From the NCBI RefSeq assembly GCF_000003815.2, contig NC_049995.1:8446100-8510099 (forward strand): a stretch of 64,000 nt of DNA, written 5' to 3'. This DNA is from Branchiostoma floridae. Its lineage: Eukaryota > Chordata > Leptocardii > Amphioxiformes > Branchiostomatidae. Made by a program: the position numbers and the translations under genes. Shown in pieces: positions 10,640-43,300 of the stretch. The notes under the pieces were generated by a model. The model worked only from the letters and a program-made list of their open reading frames with translations. It did no database searches and was not told where the DNA came from. Numbering within the stretch: the stretch's first letter is position 1; each line of letters opens with the position of its first letter.

Positions 10640-13600
10640 TTTTATCCTGATATTTATCTCAAAAAGTGTATAAAGAAACTTTTAAACAACATAATTAACT
10701 AAATAAATTTGTTACATGAAGCTTTGGTGGAGTTTATTATCTTGATATGAAGTTGTATATGTAAAAATTAAGTACACATATGGGGGCTTGGAAAAGTATC
10801 CGGATTAGAACGCCGCCTTCCGGTTCACGACAGCTAGCACGTGGCGACGCCTCCGGCATAACATCGTCACATTCGGACACATTTTACACCTTTCGGACAA
10901 TTACAACCACGTCACAACGATTGATCTTTCCTGTGATGTTTTTGGAGGACGAATTTGATGTGTGAAGGTTTCGCTATTTTGACATCAAAGCAGAATCTCG
11001 TGGCTTCTACCATATGGTACTTCAATTACTCGATTCCTTTGAGTAAAAAGGAGTCAAGGTTTGAGTATAAAAGGTTACAATGTATGCCAAACAACCAACG
11101 CTTCCTCAGAAAACCAAACATTACAATGCGTTCTTTTGTTGCAAGAAAAGAAGGGGAGTTTCGTTTGAAAGCTAGATCCAAAGAACAAGGATGTATTCTG
11201 CATCGTAATCGGTCTTTGTTGTCATTTTGAATGACGCCAGCAACTGCGTGCCTGTTTGTTCTTTTATTCATCTGGAATAAATAGTCGTTTGATGGATGCT
11301 ATTTGCGTTTGCAGGCGTTCCTGTTACGTAATATCGCACACTGCCGCACCTTTCTGCAAATGACAAAGGAAACAAAAAAAAACGGAAAGAAAAGTCAGCT
11401 CACGATTACGATCGCGATTTATTTATAGCAGAAGGGAATGACAATAATAATTAGTTTTTGAGTGTTTTTTTTTTTCACTTTTTTTTTAAAGATGAATTTG
11501 AAATTGTTATGGCTCGGCAATGTCAAAGATGAAACAAAAAAATGGAAAGAAAAGTCAGCTCACGATTACAATTTATTTATAGTAGAAGGGAATGACAATA
11601 ATAACTATTTTTTGTGTTTTTTATTAATCTTTCTGAATGATAAATATCAAATTGTTATCCCTATGTCAAAGATCTAGCATGTTTTTGTTCTTCGACCATA
11701 GGAACGTCGAAGTTATAGCTAGTATACTACTACTACGCTATAGCTACTTAAACCTCTCTGTTGAGTTGACGTTACTCAGGGGCATGAACCTTACGGCCAT
11801 TTGCACTCAAAACATTCACCTGCGTCTTTCCAAAATTGCTGTTTGGATTGATCATCAAAAAACACCGCCACTGAATTACAATTAGTGCAAATTTTTTGAA
11901 GAAATATATACAACGAGGCTGGCATGGAGCAGTATTGGTCATCTGAAAGTTTATTTTCGGGAAGAGAAACCTTCATTTGGAAACGTAAACACAAAATGCC
12001 GCGACGTTCTATTGTACCAAATGACTTCAATGTACAGACACACCCTTATGACTTGTTTGCAGTAGCTTTAATGGGAGTCGACACTCCGAATCCACCTACG
12101 TGTACCTGTCGTATACCAATGTTTGTTCCTGGATTCCCTGAACTTGGCTTTTACGTGACTAAGAACACGTTGAACTTGAGATGGCAAGTGGTCATATCTC
12201 CCGTTCATCTCTAAGCAGATGTTTGAGTGGACATTACCGGCGGCGTTGAGACAGGGGACTTACAAAAACTATTACCTTTATACCAGAAAAGAAATATTTT
12301 TATTGCATTTACATATAGTAAATATACAGTTCACATAAATGAAACATAAGAAAAGAACATAGACAAAAAACATAAACCACGGATCAGAAGAGGTATTTAA
12401 GGGTAGCAAATTGGATTTGAATGCTTCTGCGCGCTATTTGTGGTCATGATAATAACAGTTTGAAACTTGTCGTAGGCGACTTTTGGCTCCGTCCTAGATT
12501 TCTTTTGATACCGTACGGAGTACAAAATGTATTTGAATATTCATCTCTATCAAATTTTCAAAACATCAATTTTAAAGATGTGTTTACGTACATTAAACCA
12601 TACTACACTAGTCATACGTTTGACGAAATATGTAACCATTACACAAATAAGGTAAGCTTTCGTTGTGCACGTGTGTAATCAAGGTGGTAAAAATCAGCTT
12701 TCTGTCTTTTTTTTTTTAATTTCAACTTACGAAGTTTGCTACTATTGGACAGCTTTCTAGATCCTCTCTAGATCTGTCAGTAATTGTGTCAAAGGCGATC
12801 CGGTTATGAGATCGATCAGCAACGTTAACTCACAAAGAAAGACCAGTCAGGTGCTGCAACATAACAGGAAGTGAAAGCATAGCGTCAGGTTTATGAATAT
12901 TTTAAACATAGCAAAACTGACGACAACAGGGCAATCACCTCTTCTCTACCGGACTCCCTAGTAGTTTAGCCTGAGTATCATCCTCCTTAGTAACCGCTTG
13001 AAATTTAAGTAGATTGAATATGCCAGATGAGTTAGCCGGCCCGAGTAACGACAAGCTTAAGGTTATTATTTAGTCTATTTCCCAAATTTCTATCGTGATT
13101 TCTACCAACATAGTGTCATAGGGAGTCGACTTGAGTATGGTAGAGACAAGGAGGTTGTGTTTTTTGACTTCCTTGGTAGAGACGAGCAATTACCAGCAAT
13201 ATAAGTCCATTGGCATTTCGGCTGACTCTGGGTTTCTTTTGACAACCGCAAATCTGTTGTTAGCGTGGCCCGTCTGCCTGCAGTCATTACTAGTACACCA
13301 TTTGCAAAATAAGGCTTTAGTTGCCGCAAGTCTTGTCCGACATGTCCCCCAATGGGGACTAATTGTTTGGCTGCTTATAAATGATAGGCATATGGCTTTT
13401 AAATTATATCGATTTTTCGCAGATTCTTGCCCGTGGGCTAATTGCACGTAATTACATGAAATGGTACAAACAGTGTAAAAACAATATAGCAAGTGTCTAC
13501 TATAGTCTAAAAGCTAACTCTAGATTCTAGTTATTGGATTCGACTTCTTTTTCAGAGACGGTGGAAGACGAAAGATCCCAACTTTTAGACTTGTAGACTT

Positions 13601-14190
13601 AATTGTAGACTTACGGGGAGTAGAGAAATAACTTTGAGCAGGGCTTTGAAAATTGCAGAAGTAGTGATTATGCCTATTGGAAAACTCCACCCCAAAGATT
13701 AAAAACCTGAAGAAAACCTTGAGAGACCTTTCTTTCTTGCCGGTGGTCCACTGTGGCAATCTTATAAATATTTATCAGGAATGCTAGACCGCTATCACTA
13801 GTACCAGCAACAAATTACAATGTATCTGTCCCAAAGTCGTCGAAAACACTTTCAGAGAGAGAAAACTCTTTCAGAGTTCGAATCAAGCATTGACAAGCGC
13901 CTCATAAATTTGCTTTCTTGTTTTGCAAATATGGAAAATCGTTGGGGAACTGTATAAATGTATAAACTCCTTTCATCTGCGCTGAAAAACTCAGTAAGCT
14001 GGCTAAGGTTCACATGGTATCACAGCGCCCCCTAACGGAATTTTATATATTTGCAATGTAAATCTCCCAAATGAAAAGGTGAGGAGTTCAATTTTTCACG
14101 AAAACTCACTAAAGTCACTAATATAGCGCTTAAAACATAGAATGAAGCGTTTTAATACAATCATATTATATTCTTATTAATATCTACTGC
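10640..14190. other. Intergenic region between the divergent kinesin and MSH6 genes
   Basis: About 3.5 kb of AT-rich sequence with several orphan ORFs: 10955-11230 plus, 11924-12214 plus, 12421-12678 plus, 13131-13451 plus. None shows a motif I recognise. The ORFs at 11924 (96 codons, with a short Cys/Pro segment TPNPPTCTCRIP) and 12421 (85 codons, running into an AAG|GTAAGC donor) look more protein-like than the rest and could be remnants of a transposable element. Confidence 0.5.
11361..11610. repeat. Local direct duplication of about 90 bp, period about 160
   Basis: The segment GGAAAGAAAAGTCAGCTCAC with the following ACGATTAC, ATTTATTTATAG and AGAAGGGAATGACAATAATAA words occurs at 11382-11452 and again at 11543-11604. 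The copies differ by a short CGATCG insertion and a few substitutions. Confidence 0.75.
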
Positions 14191-14193
14191 TGA

Positions 14194-14224
14194 CCAATCA
14201 GGCTGGAGAAAATTTGGCGCGAAA
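14194..14224. promoter_or_regulatory. MSH6 promoter: CCAAT box and palindromic E2F site
   Basis: CCAAT at 14194-14198 is followed by TTTGGCGCGAAA at 14213-14224, a complete two-sided E2F consensus, 82 bp before the MSH6 start codon. Vertebrate MSH6 and other replication/repair genes are known to be cell-cycle controlled through E2F. Its placement here suggests the same S-phase control. Confidence 0.7.
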
Positions 14225-14305
14225 TAAAAACGCGCCAAGCTCAGTGCGCCTGCCCAGATTTGTCAGGTCACGTTTGTTTTGGAGCGGTAGGTCCACACAA
14301 AAAAC

Positions 14306-34400
<20,095 letters not shown>

Positions 34401-35230
34401 ACCTTTCAAACGAGTCATATCTTCAAGTTGTCTTAGGCCATGCACTGCCTGGAGGCCTGGTTTCAAGGAGTCTTAACCCACTGCCATACTTAACTAGTGC
34501 CATATCTTAAGATGAACAAACTTCATTGAAACATGTTGTGGAAAAGAAACTGTGACTTATCAATTTTGTTGTGGATGCCCAGTGTACATGATGATGATTG
34601 TATTAACATGCAACATCTAGTTCACACCATACCTTGTTTCCATGTATTTCTAACTGTTGACTGTACACTCCAGTAAGGATATAGGTTACTTTTTAGTGTA
34701 AGAGCAGCCATGTATGTAGAAAAAGATATTGTTTTTGATTCCGCTGAAGCTCTCAAAAACTGTTTGATCTCTAATGATACCATCATACACAAAACATTAG
34801 TTCTGCATACCAGTAAATGTATTGTGAGATGAATGTACTAAAATTGTCTGATGACAAAAGATATGTAATTTCTAACAGACATTTTGTTTCCCCTCAAATC
34901 AATTTTATGATCATACTGAAATGTTGTGTTAGGCTTTATGTGGAATATTTGATCATTCACACAGACTACAAAAGACAGATACTTTCTGATTATTAAGTTA
35001 GATGAAGTTATAAGATTATCACTTCACAGTAGAATGTATATGTAGTTAGAAATTCTCTATTCAGTGGCAATTGAGAAGAAATATATTCTGGTTCTGCCAA
35101 CTACCCTACTGTGTTATTTCTTTTGTTGTCACCATCATTTTGACCTGCAGCATCAAAAAGTCATCAAAGTTTCATAACTAAGGTTTTCAAAATTATCATT
35201 TGGTGTACATGTGGGGACAAGGGGTACAGT
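34401..35230 (+). other. MSH6 3' region, including a block shared with the death-domain cluster
   Basis: No ORF of note and no clear AATAAA close to the stop. From about 34880 to 35210 the sequence matches two blocks inside the cluster (about 44080-44370 and 47150-47410). Shared words in order are CAATTTTATGATC, TGTGGAATATTTGAT, ATTAAG, AGTTATAAG/AGTTATGAG, TCTGCCAA and TTTGTCGTC/TTTGTTGTC, ending with TTTGACCTGCAG/TTTGACCTACAG. Either it is a dispersed repeat or the 3' edge of MSH6 took part in the segmental duplications. Confidence 0.6.
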
Positions 35231-35248
35231 ATGGTAGATGTCAATTGA

Positions 35249-35404
35249 ATACAGGCTTTTCAGTTGACGTCATCTGCGCCATGTTGGATTACAGCGTATG
35301 TCTGTTAACCACACCAAGATGCTACTGCTTAATTCAATTAACGGCCAACATGGTCGTTGTCATATTTAAATTATAATCAGTACAGCAATGAAAAGCCTGT
35401 ATAC
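35249..35404. mobile_element. 156-bp MITE between MSH6 and gene A
   Basis: Inverted ends ATACAGGCTTTTCA (35249) and TGAAAAGCCTGTAT (to about 35402), with internal pairing around GCCATGTTGG and CCAACATGG. Confidence 0.7.
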
Positions 35405-35821
35405 GTTGATACGATTATGAAATGAAAGTTTGTTAGGTAGATACAAGTGAATACAATATGGTATTGATATTTTTATTTTGGCATACTGATAAAAAGAAGC
35501 TATGTACAATGTCACACCTTTGCGAGGTTTCAAAACTTTTGAAATAGTAATAGGATATTTTCTGTACAGTGATGACATCTTAAAATCTAGGTATTTAGTA
35601 TGATTTCGACTCCAAGCTACCTTCCATTGGGTATTTGCCATTCAATACGTACAACATGTCCAATCAGCACTCGGTGTCGAGTGCTGACGAACATTCAGCA
35701 CTGGACACGCAGTGCTAAAGCCTACCTTTCAAACTTAGAGCCAAGTACTGAAAAATTAAATTTTCGTAGTTCTGCTTCAATCAAGCACCTTGCTTCAATC
35801 AACAGGTTCAACTTCCTTGTG

Positions 35822-35829
35822 TGACGTCA
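35822..35829. promoter_or_regulatory. CRE-like site upstream of gene A
   Basis: Perfect TGACGTCA. The paralogous upstream region of gene B has the same octamer at 48095-48102 in matching context (AACAGGTTCAA before it, ACCTGAG and GACCCC/GGCCCC after it). Gene F has one at 39541-39548. Confidence 0.5.
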
Positions 35830-36130
35830 AAGCAAACGATTGCATCACGTGTTTTAACGTTTGACCTGAGGAAAGGCCCCAAAGGTGTGTACTGTAGTTA
35901 CTGCATAACAATGCAAACAAGTTCAACGTGAATATCTTACAATGGCAGCCCTCAACTCAAGAGCTCAATGTATTGTACAAAAAACACGTAATGCTCTGTA
36001 AATTACGAGCACTGTTCGTCATCAGGCTAATATGCGAACACCACAAACAACCAAACATTTAAGAACCACGGGGGTCTCCTAACCTAACATTTTCATTGGA
36101 GTCACGGTTTCGGAAAGATTTCCCGACGGA

Positions 36131-38775
36131 ATGGCTAAAGTTTCCAGGTGAGTTTCACGATATTGACAGTCCGCACGCACTTCGTTCGGTAACCGCAACG
36201 TCTTGTCAAGGTATTAAGGGCTTACAAGGCCGTGGGTGGTGGAACGGGGGGTGACTGCCGACTTGTATCTTGAACGTGGATCAAGGTTCGAAACTACATG
36301 CGGCGAGTTTTACAGAAGTACTTTCACTTCCGCATATATTATGCGTACAACTGCGTTGAAAATGACTTTGATATTAGACTAGACTTTATGTCAATGCTGT
36401 TTATATGTGTCTGTGGTATTTTCAAACAAGTCATTAACCCCAATATCATAAAGAGTTTTGTTGCTACGGTTTAATTTTGATCATGCTTTATAGTGTCCAA
36501 CTGTAACGTAAACAATACCTAGCTACAATAGTTCACTAAGATAGCAAGCAAATGATATATTTGTATTTCCTATGTCCCCAAACTCCGTTACGTTACGTAA
36601 AATGGGGTTGGATAGCGCTATTTCAAATCAACTGATGAGGCCTCGCGTAAACATCATGGTTTTTCCATTACGTAACCGAGGTGTATTTTTGTAAACACGA
36701 GTAAGGGTCTGGGATTTCCCCTTAAGGTACTATATAGCAGGTCAAAAGGTCCGGACTGGTTAGACTGGTCGGTTGGTGGCCCTTGAACTCAACTATGACT
36801 GTTACAGAGTAAATGACACCTTGTATTTCTCCCGTTACAGTAAGCTGACGTGCAATCTGCTGGTTTTGTTTGTTCCTGTTCCGGAAACCAAGCATTCAAC
36901 CATTGCAATGGCTCGGCACGCCCATGCACCTGTACCAACCGTGGCACCTGAGACAAGTATGGTCCAGCCCAATGCCGATCGCAATGCGGACACTGTCAAC
37001 ATATGCCTCAACATTCGGTTGAACGTCAGCTACCCTACCAACATCTACGACCTAAGAATACCCTATGTGGCTTTTGTGTCTGTTTTAGTTTGTCTCTTTG
37101 TGGCTGTTGCCGTGTACCAGACAGTCATGAAAGCCCTAATGATAGTCCTAGTCGTGGTCGCCATGGTAACGTTTTCAACGCTTTTATACATGATATATGA
37201 ATACATGAACAACAAAGTCAAACTCACTACACAGTACAATATCGCCAAGTACATCACAGAGGGGCAGCTGAGACAAGACCAGAGTAGTGAAATTCAAGGA
37301 GCAGCGTCAGTAGTGAACATTGGCAATATAGACTCAGAAATTTCTCGTCGGCAAGAAGAAACACTTCAGAGGCATACCGAAACTGGTACCAATGAACAGG
37401 ATGACAAAGAAAGTAAAGGTTCAACTGATGTGTCACCGTCCAATGTAGTCAACAATGTTCCAGTAACCATAACTAGAGTTGAGGATGACTCGTCACCTGA
37501 AGAAGATGACTTAACAACTGACAACCCCTTCCCTGATAGAGCTCAGTTGACCCCTTGGCCACTTTATAGATCACCACAATTCCACCTACAGCAAACGCAA
37601 AGGATTTCACAAAGCCAAATGCAACCAAGTATCGTCATGCCAGTATCACAATTACGGGAAACACCACGACAAGGAGAATTTCAGCAAAATAACTTTATAT
37701 CACAATTTATCCAACAATTGGCGGAAATAGAATGGAGCGACCCAACATTTGGATTCCTGTCCGGTCGCGATAGTCGCGCTGTCGTCAGGGCAAGTCATTC
37801 TACCGGAAGCGGAAGCATGGTTGTACGCCGTCGTGCCTTGGCCGGAGCGGGTGTGCCGTATCTTAACCAAGACGGTATGCAAACTTTGATTGCCTACACC
37901 AAAAAGGTTATGTTTTGGAGTGCATGTGTTTTGTATGTCTGTTGTCTGTAAACAGCATAACTCGAGGAGTGTTTATGATATTTGGTATGTCAGTAGGTGT
38001 TTGCAAAAATGAAGACATTTTTCGGAAATTGACGGCTGTATGGTTAAGATTTTGGATGGTATGTAGACGTGATATAATTCTGGGCTCTCTAGCAGCTCTC
38101 TTTGGAACTGCAGTTTGGGGTGTTTCGGTTGCAGACTTTGGGATGAGTCAAGAAGGGATGATTTGTGCGATGTGCAATGTATTAAGTATAATGTGCATTG
38201 CTGTATATTTGATAATTCTGAAAAAGCAACTTTTGTTAGTTGAAAAGGCTCGACTGGTATACGTAAAGATTACGTGTTAAGTCCAACCAGAATGGATGTT
38301 GTGATGTCACATAGGTCCGAGTTTTATCCTATACCCCTACGAGTATCTTGTACTTTGTGTAATAGTTGTTGTTGCCAAACATTGTATCATGTACAATTGT
38401 CGTGCAATAAAGTTCTTCTACAAACACCCTATTCAAGGAGGGGCTTTATAATAGTGAGACGGGCACACAATTTTAACCTTTCACTTATCTCATTTCCGTT
38501 TATACTTCATAGTGATGAAGCCGTATTTCAACTTCATCGCGGATAAGATGCCTGCAGACTGGAAACAACTGGCCACGAATCTTGACTTGCCCTTTGCGCA
38601 GGTTCTTGCTGTGAATGACAGGCACCGGGACTGTTGGATGTGTTGCCATCAGGTTATGGAAATGTGGCGCAGCAACAACGGCGCACAAGCAACGGTGGAT
38701 GACTTGATACAGGCCGTTAGGGACACCGGTAAACAGGATGTTGCAGAAGAGCTGGAATCTATGCAGTTAGATTAA
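36131..38775 (+). CDS. Gene A: double-pass membrane protein with C-terminal death domain (beta type)
   Basis: The main coding exon is 36841-37874 (ATG at 36908), spliced in phase 1 to the death-domain exon 38513-38775, giving 409 residues. Residues 51-71 and 76-97 are two hydrophobic segments separated by only four residues, so a membrane hairpin with both ends on one side is likely. Then comes about 220 residues of acidic, Ser/Gln-rich disordered linker, and the death fold (323-409) with PADWKQLATNL, CWMCCHQVMEMW and DVAEELE. Exon 36131-36147 (ATG GCT AAA...) joins 36841 in frame and would add 28 residues; B and D lack that option, so I prefer 36908. There is no signal peptide or ectodomain. 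AATAAA lies at 39072 and 39084. A signalling role is inferred. Confidence 0.75.
37875..38512 (+). other. Intron of gene A with a read-through ORF
   Basis: The intron starts GTATGC and ends with a pyrimidine-rich TTTATACTTCATAG. The ORF at 37915-38280 (121 codons) has two hydrophobic runs but no similarity I recognise. The matching intron in gene B has nothing like it, so I treat it as chance. Confidence 0.6.
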
Positions 38776-39480
38776 AGCTGTCGAGCCTGGGAACCATCCG
38801 GAAAGTAGTTTGCCCAGTCCTGCGTTCATTATACACTTTATATAGTCGCTTCTGAGAGCTTGAAACCATTGTTCTTACTGTTCAAACTTGTCTTTATTTT
38901 TCCTAGTTTATACTGCCAATATATTGTCTGTAGTGAAACTCGTAATGTAATTAAATCGAGGCAAAGAATTTGGTTTTGCTTCCAGTCATGATCAGTTGCC
39001 TTTAGTTGTTCTACATGTATATAACAGGAATGAAATATAGATAGGAAAGAGTGAAATTGAAATCAAATAACAATAAATATGATAATAAAATGCAGAACCC
39101 AATAAATGATGATGCCTGTGATATTCACAAAGAGCCCCATTTACGACACGGTGGCCTTGCATTTCAAACAGATTTTGATTAAAAACCAGCATGTTAATTC
39201 AGCAGTTTGCGCTGCATGCTACGAGGCTTGTACGTATACCTTTGCTGACGTTTACATACTTATCTAGAAGCACATAAACATTTCCTTTACATGTATGATG
39301 ACTAAATGACTAAAATTAAGAATCATCTGCACTAATATACATTTCCTAGTACTGTATTTTTCAAGCAGAGGTTTTTGCATGTTGGGGGATAGTAGTTGTC
39401 GGGTTTTCTGACGACTGCCTCTTGGTCACTACTAACACACCCTCCCCGACCGAAACCTTTGCTTGGAGAATAAATACGTA
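38776..39480. other. Spacer after gene A
   Basis: It contains the gene A poly(A) signals (39072-39077, 39084-39089) and the sequence GCAGAACCCAATA(A/G)AT...TGTGATATTCC, which recurs after gene G near 63867, so the two genes share 3' flanking DNA. There is no gene. Confidence 0.55.
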
Positions 39481-39512
39481 CTACACACACACACACACAC
39501 ACACAACACACG
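39481..39512. repeat. (CA)n microsatellite
   Basis: A short CA repeat just upstream of the conserved promoter block of gene F. Confidence 0.9.
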
Positions 39513-39519
39513 AGCAAAC

Positions 39520-39697
39520 AAAGTTTAGTCAGGTGGGTCATGACGTCACTGTCACACACCTGAGGTCAAAGGTAAAGTTGGTGACCTTTTCCAGAACAAG
39601 ATATAACGGCGTTCTTGTGTCCTGGGCAGAACTTGTCACAGGTGTTCAAACGTCTTACATGTGATATCCTTGTTTCCAGCTTGCTGGAAGAGTCTAG
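39520..39697 (+). promoter_or_regulatory. Gene F upstream block and likely 5' noncoding exon, conserved with gene G
   Basis: AAGTTTAG(T/C)CAGGTG(G/T)GTCA, GTCACTG, GGTCAAAGGTAAA, TTGACCTTTTCCAGA, GTTCT(T/C)GTG and TCACAGGTG occur in the same order at 59522-59690, before gene G. In F the block holds a perfect CRE (TGACGTCA, 39541-39548). It ends at a donor (CTAG|GTAAGA, 39698) that probably closes a noncoding first exon; G has GAG|GTATAC at 59731. Confidence 0.5.
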
Positions 39698-40396
39698 GTA
39701 AGATATTAAGTTTTTTTTGTGCTTGTAAATGGAAAACAACGTTTACCTTTAAGCATTAATGACTTAAGAGACACCACTTAATGCACGGCATGCCTGCAGT
39801 ACAACTACGTACACATGTATGTCATCATAGTCACGTAGGCTCTGCCTAAGGTGATTTCTATTTGATTCGAACTCTGACAACACACTATAAACACCAGCTA
39901 GCACCTATCTGATGGTATATTATTGTAGAAATCATGTATTACGCGTGAAAGCCGCCAGGGGTGTCTAGCCCGTACCCGGAAGTAACAGGAATACTTCGGG
40001 GTTTTGGTCCAGTTGGAGTTTTCAACAAAAACTTGATGGTCGAAAGCCGTAACCGTGAATTTAGTTTGTAGTAACCTGTGTGAATAAGTCTCTAGACTGT
40101 ACATGGATGTCTAAGCTTCATTAACGTAACGTGTAGGTATATATGGGTGCAGTTGTCCTCAGCTTTCTCGAGGCTGAGTGTCACGTACATGTAGGTAGGT
40201 CAAACACAGCCGTTTACGTATGATTCTAATAAAGTTTGTGTTCAAGAAAGTACGAAGTTTTATTGTGTTTCAAGACACCCCAAACCAATTTCTAGCGTCT
40301 CTGTCTTAAGCAGTGATGATCTTTTCTCTCCCGCAGGTGAACAGTTGACAGATCCTACCTACGACAACCCCATACCAGACCCGGAAGTATGTAAAC

Positions 40397-43300
40397 ATGG
40401 CTGTCCAAGGTGAGACGTACCTTTGTACACATGTACGAAAGTAAACATAACTGTAAACTTATCTTATCCACTCACTAAGATATTAGCGTAATTTTGTGTT
40501 TTACATTTCACATCTTATTTCTACCTTAATGCATAACAAGAAATCTAATCTATTTACCAGTTAATTTGAAAATCTTAGCTAATACATGTATAAATAGACG
40601 ATTGTAAGCGGTGTACCGAAAGTGCGAAAAGGAACGAAAAGGAACGAAAAGGAACGAAAAGGAACGAAAAGGAACGAAAAGGAACGAAAAGGAACGAAAA
40701 GGAGCGAAAAGGAACGGAGTATGAAGCAAACTTAAATAAAATCAATGAGAATATAAGGAATCGGTACTGCGGGCGTTAGAAGCCTATGAAACGTGTTTTA
40801 TTTTACCGAGAATTTGACATTATCAAATTTTTACAGCGCTGTTTCAGGCTGTTGTTTTTGTGTGGCTAAATTATTCTTTGAAGATCTGCGAAATACAAAG
40901 AAACGGAACTGAGATAAGAAAGTAAGGACTAAAATTCAGTGGGTGGTAGATGAATATCGATTATTATACATTTTCAGGATGAGGCAAGATTGTAACGTTG
41001 TTGTTGTATTTGGGTGGCTTTTATTCTCCCTAGAGGGGAGCGCCGCATGCAAATGACCCGCGAAATCCGGTCAGGAAAGATATGCTAATAAACTGCTGCC
41101 CCACGACGAGCATGACAGCTCCTTTCAACAGGGCCAACAACATGGTTTTCTGGAGACTGGAGACATATCTTCTCGCTCGTTCACAACGAAAGAAAAGCTG
41201 TAAAATGAGAGACATATATACATTGTACCAAAGAGATTTCATCAAGTTGTACAATGAGTATTCATCATTTTGGCGGGAAGAAAGGTGCCAACGTGAGGAA
41301 TTTGTGCAAAGGATATTGGGAAATACAATTTCTGTCAACAATTTTCCGTCATATTCAATACAAATAAATTTCTGCTTCTTGCGACCGACATCAGGCCCTC
41401 GCTGATGATGAAAAAATCCCAATGCCGGGTTTAGATGTCCTGGTTGCAAAACGAATTTAAGGCGTTGTATTGATATTAATGAAAGTGTGAAAAAAAGGAA
41501 GGAAGAATAATTCCCAACATGCTGGGCTCGAACTTCCGATCGTCGACTTCCCTGGGTTCGAACATTCGACCTATATTTCTCTAAGGTCAAGTTCTTACAA
41601 ATTGTGCAATACATATACTTGTAACTTTACTATCATTGCATTTTTTAAACAACTATATCCACATAGCATGGCTTTTTATGATAAAATATGCGCAATCGTT
41701 CTCAACATAATCCATTTCTTCTTGTGAAATTTTATAATATAAATGTAATATGGATATTCTAAGGAATGTTATAACCACATTAACACGTACATGAACATAG
41801 ATATGCATAGATAGGTCTCATCAATATTAATTCCTCCATTGAACCATTGCTATAGGAATTTCGTGGAACAAGCCGCAAAATGCATTTGCCGATCACAGTT
41901 TACCTTTTCCTAATATTACCATCGATTTTATTTGAATTTGCTTCATACTTCGTTCCTTTTCGTTCCTTTTCGTTCCTTTTCGTTCCTTTTCGTTCCTTTT
42001 CGTTCCTTTTCGTTCCTTTTCGTTCCTTTTCGTTCCTTTTCGTTCCTTTTCGTTCCTTTTCGTTCCTTTTCGCACTTTCGGTAGACCCATTGTAAGTTGT
42101 ACTGCCTGGAATATTGTAGAATGACATGAGGCCCTCTAGCTCTTCTTGAATATGTAACGTTCTGAACTCGTATAATGCGTTCTGATGTTACATTTCTTCT
42201 TCCAGGCGTTGAGAAGTACTTTTTCTACATTAAGGAAAAGGTGGCTTCAGACTGGAAGGACCTCGCTTTCTTTTTGGGCTTTTCGGGCACCGATGTTGGA
42301 AACATAGGAGGCAGAAACTATGATGACAAGTCCAGCTGTATGGATCTGTTACAGGAGTGGGCAACAGCAAATGGCACAGACGCTACTATAGAGGTCCTGA
42401 TGGAGGCTCTATCTAACGCAGGCCTACGCAGCGTTGCGGACGGATTGAAGGCTGGTAAGGCCACACGAAATTTATTTAGTGCTTCTCGGATTATTTTCAG
42501 AAACAAATTGGACGGGACAGGCCGAAACTGGGTGAAGACATGCGGCTTAAATAACACAGAAATTATCCCGAGGAGTTTAAAGGCACGTTTTATACAAACG
42601 TGAATGTCTTATTTTGATTTTGTTACAAATGTTCTGGATAAAAGGCATTGTTTTTAGACTGAAATGGTTTAATAAAAAAATGGACAGGCGAATCCGAGAA
42701 GCAACAAATAAGATTGGTGTGGCCTAACGTTACCCTTTTCGTTTAATTGGTCAATTTTCAAAGTCTACTCAGCATCTGAAGAATATATGTCATGTGTGCT
42801 TTGTGTATGGTACTTTAGTGTATGGAAATACATAATTCGTTATTTACGCTTGATAGAGCTGGCTACCGGGCAGGGGGCACAGCCTCCAGATCAAGGACAA
42901 CCTTCAAGGGTACAATCTCAAGGGATCATGAGGCAACCTCCTACTGGAAAACCTCAGCCGGTATCACGGGTGCAACCTCAGTCGGTACCGGTGCCATGGG
43001 TGCAACCTCAGCTGGTGTCTTGGGTGCAACCCCAGCCTGTGGCATGGGGGCAACCTCAGCTGGTACCATGGGTGCAACCTCAGCTAATGCCATGGGGGCA
43101 ACCTCAACTGGCGATGGGGGGACCATCTAACAATACGGAAGGTAAATATTACCTTTCAATGTAAAATATATGTAACCCGTTTCCTCTCTACATGTTTGTC
43201 TCGGCTCTGATTTGATTTTTTTTTATACTGAAAGTGTTGATCAGAAGCAATATGTTCTGTTCTCTGTACCTGTCCGTGGACAACACATATTTAATTCTTG

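Noticed and set aside
37915-38280. Separate 121-codon membrane protein within gene A
   Set aside because: It lies wholly in the intron between two phase-compatible exons, has no counterpart in paralogue B and no motif.
41893-42127. Lys/Glu/Arg repeat proteins (RKGTKRNEKE)
   Set aside because: They come from the GGAACGAAAA array of the hAT-like element.
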